Shown: positions 22,715 to 31,608, counted from the first letter of the stretch. The stretch is DNA of 33,052 bases from Dehalococcoidales bacterium (GCA_028706655.1 JAQTVW010000008.1:1-33052), one strand, 5' to 3'. Notes: generated by a model from the letters alone, not told the origin. Translations and numbers: made by a program.

Positions 22715-23523
22715 TAATGTCTCCACATTCTGGTATGGGCGCGCATAATATCGAGGCCGGTGACTTCTTCCTCCCTTATCTTGTGCCCGGTGAGGTTGAG
22801 GAAGGCATCTTCAAGAGATTCCGTCTTGGTCTGTGCTTTCAATTCATCAGGAGAGCCGATGGCGATGATTTTGCCCCGGTCGATGACTGCCACCCGATGC
22901 GCCACTTTTTCTGCTTCTTCCATGTAATGGGTGGTGAAGAAAACGGTCATCTGTTCTTTCTGGTTGATTTCCTTGATGTAGCTCCAGATGTGATTGCGGG
23001 TCTGCGGATCCAGTCCGAGTGTCGGTTCATCGAGGAAAAGTATCCGGGGATGGTGCAGCAGACCCCGGGCGACTTCCAGCCGCCGTTTCATGCCGCCGGA
23101 AAAAGTTTTGACGAGGTCCTTGCGGCGCTCCCACAGCTCCACAAATTTCAGCAGCTCCTCGATGCGCTTGTCTTTGACATTCTTCGGTACCTGGTAGAGA
23201 ACCGCGTGGTACTGCATGTTTTCAATGGCGGTTAAATCATCATCCAGGCTGGGGTCCTGAAAGACAATCCCGAAGGATTTGCGTACGGCGTCCTTGTTTT
23301 TCCGCGGGTCGTTGCCGTTCATGGTGATAGCGCCGGCGGTGGGTTCGAGCAAAGTGGTCAACATCTTGATGGTCGTCGATTTGCCCGCGCCGTTAGGCCC
23401 CAGAAAAGCAAAGATTTCTCCTTTGCTAACATTAAAGGAAATACTATCGACGGCAATCAGACCATTAAATTTGCGGGTGAGTCCGGAGACGGTGATGATG
23501 GCGTTATCCTGATTTGAGTTCAT
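22714..23523 (-). CDS. ABC transporter ATP-binding protein (DrrA-like)
   Basis: 269 residues. Walker A GPNGAGKST (42-50), the Q-loop in GIVFQDPSLDDDLTA, the signature FSGGMKRRLEVARGL, Walker B ILFLDEPTLGLDP and the switch histidine in TTHYMEEAE are all intact, so it should hydrolyse ATP. The EPTLGLDPQTR and MEEAEKVAHRVAVIDRGKI blocks match DrrA/daunorubicin-type exporters. It is first in a two-gene unit; the stop overlaps the permease start. AAGGAAG lies about 9 bases before the ATG. Confidence 0.95.
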   Translation of the reverse strand: MNSNQDNAIITVSGLTRKFNGLIAVDSISFNVSKGEIFAFLGPNGAGKSTTIKMLTTLLEPTAGAITMNGNDPRKNKDAVRKSFGIVFQDPSLDDDLTAIENMQYHAVLYQVPKNVKDKRIEELLKFVELWERRKDLVKTFSGGMKRRLEVARGLLHHPRILFLDEPTLGLDPQTRNHIWSYIKEINQKEQMTVFFTTHYMEEAEKVAHRVAVIDRGKIIAIGSPDELKAQTKTESLEDAFLNLTGHKIREEEVTGLDIMRAHTRMWRH

Positions 23524-23631
23524 TCAGTGTTTCTTCCTTGAGGTGAAAATAGACATTCCTTTCTAATGTTGCTACTAAATCAAAGCTATGTCAATTATTA
23601 CGAAGGCAGTCTGAAATTAACCCGAATTTAA

Positions 23632-24231
23632 TTATCTTCCCTTCTTAACCTTTTCCAGTTCATCTTCCAATGCTTCAAGCTGCTGCCACATGGCAGGAGG
23701 GACGGAATGCGCCGGCCAGCGCGACTTGAGTTCGGTGATTTGGGCTTCGATATCCGCTATTTTCTTGCCGCTATCCGATGGGGATTTTACTTCATCTTTT
23801 ACGAACTTGAGCGCCGCCGAGTTGATGCAGTAGCGTTTGTAGGTAGGCGCCGGTCCGTCATCAAAGACATGCCCCAGGTGAGCCTCGCAGCGGGCGCAGA
23901 GCACTTCGGTGCGCACCATGCTGTAGCTGGTGTCCTCTTTCTGGCGGATGTTCAGCGGCGAGACCGGCTCATAGTAGCTGGGCCAGCCGGTGCCGGAATG
24001 GAACCTGGTGGTGTTGCGAAAAAGGTCGGTGCCGCAGCGGACGCACCGGTATACTCCGTCGGCTTTAATTTCATCGAAGGTGCAGGTGCCCGGCGCTTCG
24101 GTGCCTTTTTTCGCCGTAACGTTAAACTGCTCCGGCGTCAATAGCTTCTGCCACTCGGCATCGGTCTTGTGTACCTTTTCCACGGTGATGGTCTTGTTTT
24201 GACGGCTGTCGAATATCTCTATCTTTTCCAT
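23632..24231 (-). CDS. msrB: Peptide methionine (R)-S-oxide reductase with C-terminal extension
   Basis: 199 residues. Reduces methionine-R-sulfoxide in proteins. Zinc cysteines C63/C66 and C112/C115, the FHSGTGWPSYYEP substrate block, the GHVFDDGPAPTYKRYC block with catalytic C135, and C50 as a candidate resolving cysteine are visible. There is no signal peptide, so it is cytoplasmic. After residue 155 comes a helical extension of about 40 residues with a WPAHSVPPAMWQQLEALEDELE segment, not part of usual MsrB. AAGGAGG lies 6 bases before the ATG. It stands alone between the exporter and typA, transcribed divergently from typA. The presence of a repair enzyme fits oxidant exposure in an otherwise anaerobic gene set. 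Confidence 0.95.
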   Translation of the reverse strand: MEKIEIFDSRQNKTITVEKVHKTDAEWQKLLTPEQFNVTAKKGTEAPGTCTFDEIKADGVYRCVRCGTDLFRNTTRFHSGTGWPSYYEPVSPLNIRQKEDTSYSMVRTEVLCARCEAHLGHVFDDGPAPTYKRYCINSAALKFVKDEVKSPSDSGKKIADIEAQITELKSRWPAHSVPPAMWQQLEALEDELEKVKKGR

Positions 24232-24277
24232 TTCTGCCTCCTTGAGAAGCCCTTAATTTCATTTTAGCACATGCATT

Positions 24278-24307
24278 TTGGTAAATGGCGCGTATTTCGT
24301 GTACAAT
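24278..24307 (+). promoter_or_regulatory. Probable promoter of typA with long leader
   Basis: TTGGTA (24278-24283), an 18-base spacer and TACAAT (24302-24307). This would start RNA near 24314, giving a leader of about 225 bases before the typA ATG. The position is divergent from msrB. Confidence 0.5.
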
Positions 24308-24365
24308 AGATATAGTAGATGATGACTAACAAAGGAATTACCGGTTAATTCAGGACAGACACAAA

Positions 24366-24425
24366 ATGAACTGGCTCTGGGACTGCTATCATCCGCACCG
24401 CTTCAGGTTCAGGTACCCCCGGTAG
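24366..24425 (+). CDS. Possible 19-residue leader peptide upstream of typA
   Basis: An ATG with AGGA about 10 bases upstream opens a 19-codon frame ending in TAG. The peptide is unusually rich in Trp (2), His (2), Tyr (2), Phe (2) and Arg (5). The stop codon overlaps the first of two stem-loops in the leader. No family is known to me. It could be a regulatory leader peptide or a chance frame; the odd composition and placement are the only evidence. Confidence 0.3.
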   Translation: MNWLWDCYHPHRFRFRYPR

Positions 24426-24467
24426 CCTACCTTCAACAGGGCAGGCATCTCAAAACGCCTTCGGGCG
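24425..24467 (+). promoter_or_regulatory. Two stem-loops in the typA leader
   Basis: First stem 24425-24446: GCCT pairs with AGGC, one mismatch, then CCT with GGG around a 6-base loop. Its left arm also overlaps the alternative pairing GGTA/TACC at 24421-24431, so two structures compete. Second stem 24456-24467: CGCC-TTCG-GGCG, a UUCG tetraloop hairpin. No T-run follows, so it is not an ordinary terminator. The 308-base stretch between msrB and typA otherwise holds only the promoter and possible leader peptide. Confidence 0.4.
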
Positions 24468-24539
24468 CATTGGTATTCTCCAATAATGAGACTGAGTATG
24501 TCCGCGCCCGGCAAAGTCTAAATCAGGAAGTATTAAAAT

Positions 24540-26378
<1,839 letters not shown>

Positions 26379-26443
26379 CCTGACGCCCTGTTAACTGACA
26401 CCTCGTTATTTTACCTTTTTGTTGCTTGACATGACACTACCTC

Positions 26444-26472
26444 TTGACAAATAGTATAGTATACTGTACAAT
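26444..26472 (+). promoter_or_regulatory. Near-consensus promoter with palindromic operator in the spacer
   Basis: TTGACA (26444-26449), a 17-base spacer and TACAAT (26467-26472). The spacer holds AGTATACT (26458-26465), a perfect 8-base palindrome, within an imperfect 14-base palindrome (26455-26468) that touches the -10. This is a natural place for the Xre-type regulator encoded two genes downstream to bind and repress its own operon (inference). Confidence 0.75.
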
Positions 26473-26502
26473 AAGTATTATTAACTTGTCAGGAGAAATA
26501 TC

Positions 26503-26886
26503 ATGAGCGTCAGAATGTACCAACTGTGCACGGGAATCATCATCGTGGCGCTGGCGGCGCTGGTCGGCTGGTCGGTAGCAGCGGAAATGCCGGTCATCTT
26601 ACCGCTGATGGGTGCGCTGGCCGCGCTGCTGTTAATCCGGTTGTGCCGCCGCAAGACCCGTGAAGTCATGGTGGATGAGCGTATCCAGCGCATCAACGAG
26701 AAAGCGGCTGCCGTCAGCTACCGAGTCTTCAGCATCGCCGCGGTAACTCTCGGCTTGATTTTCATTTCATTCAAGGAGAGCTTGCCGCCGGCTTTCAGCA
26801 TCATCGGCGAGACTCTGGCTTATGCTGTGTGCGGACTGATGCTGATTCACCTGGCTTTCTACTATTATTACAAGAGCAGGCTATAG
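26503..26886 (+). CDS. DUF2178-like membrane protein
   Basis: 127 residues, four hydrophobic segments in two pairs (about 9-27, 30-46, 73-90 and 99-118). The cytoplasmic loop between them carries the DERIQRINEKAA motif characteristic of DUF2178 proteins. AGGAG lies 7 bases before the ATG. Its stop is 3 bases before an Xre-type regulator gene; such membrane-protein/regulator pairs are common in bacteria and archaea and are thought to sense membrane state or a small ligand, though that is not established. It is controlled by the promoter at 26444-26472. Confidence 0.82.
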   Translation: MSVRMYQLCTGIIIVALAALVGWSVAAEMPVILPLMGALAALLLIRLCRRKTREVMVDERIQRINEKAAAVSYRVFSIAAVTLGLIFISFKESLPPAFSIIGETLAYAVCGLMLIHLAFYYYYKSRL

Positions 26887-26889
26887 ACT

Positions 26890-27084
26890 ATGAAGAACAA
26901 ACTGAAGGTCTACCGGGCGATGCAGGACTATACCCAGGAGACGCTGGCGCAGAAACTGGGCGTGACGCGCCAGACGATTGTCTCCATTGAAAACGGTAAA
27001 TACGACCCTTCCATCCGGCTGGCGTTCAAGATAGCCGCGCTGTTCAAAGTCAGGATTGAAGATGTGTTCACGCCGGAAGAATGA
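26890..27084 (+). CDS. Xre/Cro-type HTH regulator (YozG-like)
   Basis: A 64-residue protein that is little more than one HTH_3 domain: YRAMQDYTQETLAQKLGVTRQTIVSIENGKYDPSIRLAFKIAALF, with helix 2 (TQETLAQKLG) and recognition helix 3 (TRQTIVSIENG), ending KVRIEDVFTPEE as in small YozG-type repressors. It probably binds the palindrome in its own promoter as a dimer. It is separated from the DUF2178 gene by 3 bases, so they are coexpressed. No effector domain is present, so the membrane partner may supply the signal (inference). Confidence 0.88.
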   Translation: MKNKLKVYRAMQDYTQETLAQKLGVTRQTIVSIENGKYDPSIRLAFKIAALFKVRIEDVFTPEE

Positions 27085-27153
27085 GGTTAGTTTTCGTTGA
27101 GGGCGAACGTTCCGATGTTAAATATATTAATCGCAATTGTGTTAATGTGTTAA

Positions 27154-27516
27154 TTATATTTTTCTTAACTTAATTGATTTATAATAGCCAAGCCAAAGAC
27201 CCGCTAAACAAAATACCAGCCACGACATTTTTAGGCTATTTAAACTTTCAATGTTAATAGCAAGTCCTGTCGGCAAGCTTACCGCAACCACTAACAACAT
27301 CAAGCGCAATCGTGGCAGGCGCTTTGGAATCGCTACAATACCTGCCAATATAACCTCTATTACACACGCTATCCAAAATACAGGACTATTCAGATACCCA
27401 TAACTGTATATTCCCCAAATAAGCACCAATGATATTAGCACGAACAAAGTTAACACCATAGTTCTTTGTTGCTTTTTACTTATTTTCCGTAATGAACGAT
27501 TTTCACCATTTTTCAT
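27154..27516 (-). CDS. Small four-helix membrane protein, AT-rich, unknown
   Basis: 120 residues. A basic N-terminus (MKNGENRSLRKISKKQQR) precedes four hydrophobic segments: VLTLFVLISLVLIWGIYSYG, VFWIACVIEVILAGIVAI, LMLLVVAVSLPTGLAI and WLVFCLAGLWLGYY, ending with a basic tail. No family recognised. No clear ribosome site precedes the ATG, and the composition is AT-rich compared with the adjacent enoyl-CoA hydratase gene, whose stop lies 27 bases upstream. It could be cotranscribed with that gene. Similar in style to the gene at 11707 but not obviously homologous. Confidence 0.55.
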   Translation of the reverse strand: MKNGENRSLRKISKKQQRTMVLTLFVLISLVLIWGIYSYGYLNSPVFWIACVIEVILAGIVAIPKRLPRLRLMLLVVAVSLPTGLAINIESLNSLKMSWLVFCLAGLWLGYYKSIKLRKI

Positions 27517-27543
27517 TATTCTTTTATTATTCGTAACAAATGT

Positions 27544-28350
27544 TTACTTCCCTTTGAAATTCGGCGGGCGCTTCTCCGTGAAAGCGCGGGCGCCTTCCAG
27601 GTGGTCTTCCGAGTTGAGGCAGAAAGTGATGGCGCGGGCATGGTACTGCATGTAGTCTTCCCAATCCAGCTTCAGCCCGCGGCGGACGCCCTCAATCCCT
27701 AGCGCAATAGCGAGTGGGGCTTTGTCGGCAATCTTGTTCGCCAATTCCATCGCCGCAGACATTAGCTGCTCATGGGGCACTACCCTGTTGACCAGTCCGA
27801 TTTTCCCAGCTTCGGCGGCATCGATAATATCGGCGGTCATGATAAGCTCGTAGGCTTTCGCCAGCCCCACGATCCGGGGCAGGAGCATCATGCCTTCATC
27901 AGTTACTAATCCCACGTTGGCGAAGACCTCGCCGAACTTCGCTTTATCCGAAGCGATGCGCATGGAGCAGGAGAGCGCCAGGTCACAGCCGTAACCGACG
28001 GCGGCACCGTTGACTGCGGCAATGGACGGCTTGTTGATTTCCAGCAGCTTATGCCCGCCCGGGACCACGTGTTCGCCGAGAAGCTGCTTGAAGGCGACTT
28101 CTTTGTTGCCTCTTTTTTGCGCGTGTCCTTCGCTCAGAAAGGTCTCTTTGACATCGTTGCCGGCGCAGAAACAGCGTCCTGCCCCGGTGACGATAATCAC
28201 CCGCACGCGGTCGTCGCGGCTGGCTTCATCGATGATACGGGGCAAGTCCTCATGCATCTTGTTGGTAAAGGCATTCAGGCTCTCCGGGCGGTTCAGGGTA
28301 ATCGTTGCCACTGCTCCTGCTACCGAATAAAGAATTTCCGCATCAGCCAT
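27544..28350 (-). CDS. Enoyl-CoA hydratase/isomerase family protein
   Basis: 268 residues of the crotonase fold. Oxyanion-hole segments CFCAGNDVKE (60-69) and AAVNGAAVGYGCDLALS (111-127) are intact. In the active-site loop, residues 138-152 read KFGEVFANVGLVTDE: the first catalytic Glu of classic hydratases aligns with Phe, while D151 falls where PaaG-type isomerases have Asp. It therefore may isomerise or process a non-standard acyl-CoA rather than hydrate a simple enoyl-CoA. AAGGAG lies 9 bases before the ATG. No other beta-oxidation gene is adjacent, so the pathway cannot be told. Confidence 0.88.
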   Translation of the reverse strand: MADAEILYSVAGAVATITLNRPESLNAFTNKMHEDLPRIIDEASRDDRVRVIIVTGAGRCFCAGNDVKETFLSEGHAQKRGNKEVAFKQLLGEHVVPGGHKLLEINKPSIAAVNGAAVGYGCDLALSCSMRIASDKAKFGEVFANVGLVTDEGMMLLPRIVGLAKAYELIMTADIIDAAEAGKIGLVNRVVPHEQLMSAAMELANKIADKAPLAIALGIEGVRRGLKLDWEDYMQYHARAITFCLNSEDHLEGARAFTEKRPPNFKGK

Positions 28351-28429
28351 CGTTGTTTCTCCTTATTTTCAATTTTCCCCCATTTTACTATAAATCAGGT
28401 CGGTTTTCCTGGTTCCGGCACATAATGAA

Positions 28430-28455
28430 AGAGCCCCGCATTTCGGCGAGGCTCT
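28430..28455 (-). terminator. Rho-independent terminator of the DGQHR-type gene
   Basis: On the minus strand AGAGCC pairs with GGCTCT, with an inner CGC/GCG step after one mismatch and a 6-base loop; the stem is followed by TTTCATT. It lies 23 bases after the stop of the DGQHR-like gene and before the enoyl-CoA hydratase gene, isolating the two. Confidence 0.75.
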
Positions 28456-28478
28456 CTGAAACTGGCTTGATTACTTGT

Positions 28479-29747
28479 CTAGGCGGTGTAGCCGCGGCTA
28501 AAGAAGCGGAGGGCGGCGACCTGGTTGACCGCCTGGTTGAGCAGTTTCTTGTCCAGTGTCAGTTCAGCGTTGGTGGTGCGCGCCAGGAAGACCTGCGCCA
28601 TTCTCTGGCGGTCTTTCAGGGCGGCGCGGGTGCCGAGCCCGCGCAGGTTCTCCGGGTCCTGGTAGTATTTGAAATTCGCCATTTCATCGGCGTTCAGCGG
28701 GTCGGGAATGCCTTTGGGCGCTTCGGGCACGGTCAGGTGAATCGCCAGCCTTGCCGGATGCGCCTGGAGCAGCCCGGCAACGTATGCCCATGCCGAGAGC
28801 ACCGAAAGCGTGAATGCCTTCATGCGATAGTTGCGGCGGTCGAGAGGGCTTTTCTTGATTGCGGTGTACTGGGTGGCATGAAGTTTCGCGAAAGCCTTGC
28901 CGGCTTCCGCCAGTCCTTTGTCCGTCCAGAGGGCGCTGCCTTTTTCTTCGGTCAGCTTGCGGTATTCTTCATCCAGAACGATGCCGGTCTGGCACAGATA
29001 AGGCTCATAAACATTCATGTCCAGTTGTTCCGGCTTGAGCTGCTCACCCGCCTGCTTCCCCTTGAAATAGTTGACGATAAAGCTGCGTGCCGCCTGGACG
29101 GTGATTCCCTCAGCGCGGGAACCGGCATCGAGGAAGTCCTCGCCCTTCTTGAGCAAGCCCATTTTGAGGCACCACCGTCTCAAGTGCGGACCCATGAACG
29201 CCTCTTCCAATTGCCGGTCGAACAGGTCGTTAGAGGCGGCGATGCTGGTATTGGAGACGAGAGCAAGTTCGGCGCGCTGCTCCTTGGACAGGTTGAAATA
29301 GACGCGGAAGCCGTGATAACGGGAGACCTTCTTGTTCTTGTAGGCGTCCATAATCGCCTTGGAACGGTGCTGCCCGCCCCAGACTTTCAGGGGCTTGTCC
29401 GGCGAATAGGACGTGATATATTCGGCGATAATATCGTTGAACTCGCGCTTGTTTTCGGCGTCAGATTCCATGCGGATAAAGGTGTTGTTCCGGAGCATCA
29501 GTTCCCGGTTGTCCCGGAAGGTATCACTGCCGTCCGGGTTGAGACGCGCGTCCAGGCTGACTTTTTTAGCGACGGTCTCGCCCGCGACGGTACATCGGAT
29601 ATAGTAGCTCTTTTTGACCCCGTCCTGGAACAGAATCACCGGGCAGCTTTTCTCTGCCTCGCCGGTACTAACGCTTTCCAAAAATGCCTTTACATTGTTT
29701 TCAACTTCTTTGTTTGCCGGTGCGCTCGCATCAAACTTGATTTGCAT
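28479..29747 (-). CDS. DGQHR/DndB-like protein (ParB-like fold), orphan
   Basis: 422 residues. Contains W-G-G-Q-H-R (123-128) followed by SKAIMDAY, the hallmark of DGQHR-domain proteins related to DndB and ParB-like folds, and a downstream LVSNTSIAASNDLFDRQ stretch like the Asn-rich helix of that group. In Dnd systems DndB is a regulator of phosphorothioate modification, but no dnd, brx or other defence genes are adjacent, so this is an orphan. The start is fixed at 29747: GAGGT lies 6 bases upstream, and the promoter (29784-29812) lies inside the longer reading frame, which would otherwise begin at 29816. It ends at a terminator and thus is a single-gene unit. The C-terminal 200 residues are helical and unrecognised. 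Confidence 0.78.
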   Translation of the reverse strand: MQIKFDASAPANKEVENNVKAFLESVSTGEAEKSCPVILFQDGVKKSYYIRCTVAGETVAKKVSLDARLNPDGSDTFRDNRELMLRNNTFIRMESDAENKREFNDIIAEYITSYSPDKPLKVWGGQHRSKAIMDAYKNKKVSRYHGFRVYFNLSKEQRAELALVSNTSIAASNDLFDRQLEEAFMGPHLRRWCLKMGLLKKGEDFLDAGSRAEGITVQAARSFIVNYFKGKQAGEQLKPEQLDMNVYEPYLCQTGIVLDEEYRKLTEEKGSALWTDKGLAEAGKAFAKLHATQYTAIKKSPLDRRNYRMKAFTLSVLSAWAYVAGLLQAHPARLAIHLTVPEAPKGIPDPLNADEMANFKYYQDPENLRGLGTRAALKDRQRMAQVFLARTTNAELTLDKKLLNQAVNQVAALRFFSRGYTA

Positions 29748-29783
29748 TACTTTACCTCGATAAATTTGTGTTCTTCCAAGAAT

Positions 29784-29812
29784 ATTGTACTCTAACTGAA
29801 CATAAGGTTCAA
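29784..29812 (-). promoter_or_regulatory. Promoter of the DGQHR-like gene
   Basis: Minus-strand TTGAAC (29807-29812), a 17-base spacer and TACAAT (29784-29789). The predicted RNA start near 29777 gives a 30-base leader to the ATG at 29747 and rules out the upstream in-frame ATG at 29816. Confidence 0.7.
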
Positions 29813-29913
29813 TCATATTTTAGTCATGAATCAAACTGCATGCGGGAATGGTTACTGCACCTTGTCCTGTGGTAAACTTTGAATAGGGACAGCAAATTTC
29901 GGGAGGGCAACAT

Positions 29914-30678
29914 ATGGATATCGTCAGGATTATGCCGTGCCTCGATATGAAAGAGGGCCGCGTCGTCAAGGGCATTCATTTCGAGGGGTTGAAAGACGCC
30001 GGCGACCCGGTAGAAAATGCGGCATTTTACCAGCGCGAAGGCGCTGACGAACTGGCGATGCTGGATATCGCGGCGACGCTGGAAAACCGTAAGACGCGTC
30101 TGGAATGGGTGAAGAAGGTCTCATCGGTTATCAGCATTCCAATGACAGTCGGCGGCGGTATCGGTTCGCTGGAGGACATCGAAATGGTGCTTCAAGCGGG
30201 CGCCAGCAAAATCTCGATAAACAGTGCTGCCGTGAAAAACCCCGACCTGATAAAACAGGCGGCAAAGCAGTTCGGCTCGGAGAAAATTACCATCGCCATA
30301 GACGCGCGGCGAAATCGCAGCGTGCCTTCCGGTTTTGAACTGGTGGTTTCCGGCGGCACCAAACCGGTGGGCAAAGATGCCATCGCCTGGGCAAAGGAAT
30401 GCCAGAAACTCGGCGCGGGCGTTGTCCTGCCGACCAGCATGGACGGCGACGGCACGCAGGCCGGCTATGACCTGGACTTTACCCGGGCTATCGCCGATGC
30501 AGTCACCCTGCCGGTGATCGCCTCGGGCGGAGCGGGGACGCTGGAGCATTTTTACGAAGGAGCAGTCAATGGCAGAGCGCAGGTCCTGCTGGCGGCTTCA
30601 GTATTCCACTACCGCATCCTGACTATCCGGCAGGTGAAAGAATACCTTAAATCAAAGGGCATCCCGGTTAATTTATAG
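29914..30678 (+). CDS. hisF: HisF-like imidazole glycerol phosphate synthase subunit, divergent
   Basis: 254 residues, a full (beta/alpha)8 barrel. D11 (CLD), D133-region IAIDARR, VGGGIGS, SINSAAVKNP and VIASGGAG match HisF, which makes imidazole glycerol phosphate and AICAR using ammonia from HisH. R5, E46 (GADELAML) and the Lys of GASKIS keep three of the four charged gate residues at the ammonia tunnel, but the canonical GAGEILLTSxDRDG loop reads GAGVVLPTSMDGDG, so the gate Glu is V170 and the following Arg is Gly. No hisH or other his gene is adjacent. It may be the real HisF, or a paralog with another amidation role. GGGAGG lies 7 bases before the ATG. Confidence 0.85.
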   Translation: MDIVRIMPCLDMKEGRVVKGIHFEGLKDAGDPVENAAFYQREGADELAMLDIAATLENRKTRLEWVKKVSSVISIPMTVGGGIGSLEDIEMVLQAGASKISINSAAVKNPDLIKQAAKQFGSEKITIAIDARRNRSVPSGFELVVSGGTKPVGKDAIAWAKECQKLGAGVVLPTSMDGDGTQAGYDLDFTRAIADAVTLPVIASGGAGTLEHFYEGAVNGRAQVLLAASVFHYRILTIRQVKEYLKSKGIPVNL

Positions 30679-30764
30679 GTTTTCTTCAGCTTCGCGAAAT
30701 TTAACTTAACCGTAAACCTGTTACAATATATATAGGAAATCTGAATTGATAAGGGGATACTTAC

Positions 30765-31022
30765 TTGGATTGGAAAGAGCTTCTGGGATTCATCGGGGGA
30801 GTGTTGACGACGGGTTCGTTAATCCCGCAAATAGCGCGATTTGTTAAATTAAAGAGCGCTCAGGAAATGAGTTTGACCTTTACTATTTGCTTTATAGCCG
30901 GCATCGGTTTCTGGTTGGCTTACGGCATTGTTCAGGGACTGACCTCGGTCATCGTCTGGAACAGTATAAGCATGGTTGTCGGCTTCAGCATGCTTTACGC
31001 TAAGCTTAAATACGGTAGGTAA
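30765..31022 (+). CDS. SemiSWEET/PQ-loop family transporter
   Basis: 85 residues, three membrane helices. LGFIGGVLTTGSLIPQIARFVKLKSAQEMSLTF contains the PQ motif of the first helix and the conserved K-S-A-x-x-M-S turn; the second helix (FIAGIGFWLAYGIVQG) and third (VIVWNSISMVVGFSMLYAKLKY, with the conserved Trp-Asn) complete a SemiSWEET unit that works as a dimer moving small sugars. The start is TTG with AAGGGG 8 bases upstream. A TACAAT box lies at 30722-30727 without a good -35. It is 86 bases after hisF and may be transcribed separately. Confidence 0.88.
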   Translation: MDWKELLGFIGGVLTTGSLIPQIARFVKLKSAQEMSLTFTICFIAGIGFWLAYGIVQGLTSVIVWNSISMVVGFSMLYAKLKYGR

Positions 31023-31036
31023 TCATAATCCCGCAA

Positions 31037-31522
31037 TCAAATTTGCTGCCGGTTTTTCTTGTACGTTTCCAGCGCATCTTTCGCTTTATTGCGGTGTACC
31101 AGCGTGTCATCACGGATTTTGGTCAAAGTGCGCTTCAATTCTACTGAATCCGTCTCAAAGACTTCGAAGAATTTACTTTCAATCAAGCTTTGCTCGATGC
31201 TTACGGTGATTGATAGCGCCTCAACAATTGGAATTTTCTCTATATTCAACCTCGCCAGTTCTTTTGCCAGATAGTCCAGGACAGTCTGGACTGCGACGGC
31301 GTTGAATCTCTTCTCACTAACGAAGATACGGCGATTTTCGGTCTGCGCTCCCAGTCCTCTTATCCATGAGGCATGGTTTCTTTCTTCACCTGCCAGGGAG
31401 TTCCAGAACTCGCCCAGAACCGGGAAAGCTTCTCCGTAGGTTTTGTACAAAGTTGCTACGGACTCTTCATTTGAAGCCAGTTTCTCTAGAATATCAGGCG
31501 TGCTCTTTTGTTGATTTCCCAA
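31037..31522 (-). CDS. Ferritin-like (rubrerythrin-type) protein
   Basis: 161 residues, a four-helix bundle. Helix 1 carries E19/E20 with Y26, helix 2 carries the E47-R-N-H50 diiron motif, helix 3 carries E110 and E115, and helix 4 ends T140-L-V-H143, where a canonical second ExxH would have Glu; D138 and D139 lie just before. The metal site is thus partly altered. It has no rubredoxin domain. Possible roles are peroxide or iron handling, but this is inferred only from the fold. The start codon is TTG with AAGGCGG upstream. A promoter overlapping a 19-base palindrome lies at 31581-31608. Confidence 0.72.
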   Translation of the reverse strand: MGNQQKSTPDILEKLASNEESVATLYKTYGEAFPVLGEFWNSLAGEERNHASWIRGLGAQTENRRIFVSEKRFNAVAVQTVLDYLAKELARLNIEKIPIVEALSITVSIEQSLIESKFFEVFETDSVELKRTLTKIRDDTLVHRNKAKDALETYKKNRQQI

Positions 31523-31580
31523 TGTTGCCGCCTTGCCGACCGGTAATCAGCATATAGTTAGAAGCGACCAATGAGCAGGA

Positions 31581-31608
31581 ATTATGATGTTGAGGTAGAC
31601 TACCTCAA
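31581..31608 (-). promoter_or_regulatory. Promoter overlapping a perfect 19-base palindrome
   Basis: Minus-strand TTGAGG (31603-31608), a 16-base spacer and CATAAT (31581-31586), 59 bases before the ferritin-like gene. The palindrome TTGAGGTAG-A-CTACCTCAA (31590-31608) covers the -35 and most of the spacer. It looks like a repressor operator; it could also form the end of the FmdB-type transcript, but no T-run follows. Confidence 0.5.

Noticed and set aside
24366-24470. Signal recognition particle RNA (CAGGTTCAGG segment)
   Set aside because: The universal GGAAG tetraloop and AGCAGC side are missing, so the resemblance is chance.
28305-29795. Long plus-strand open frame across the DGQHR-like gene
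   Set aside because: It runs over the terminator and the opposing gene, which has a GGQHR motif, a promoter and a ribosome site.
29748-29816. Longer start for the DGQHR-like gene
   Set aside because: The promoter at 29784-29812 lies within it; the GAGGT-led ATG at 29747 is better.
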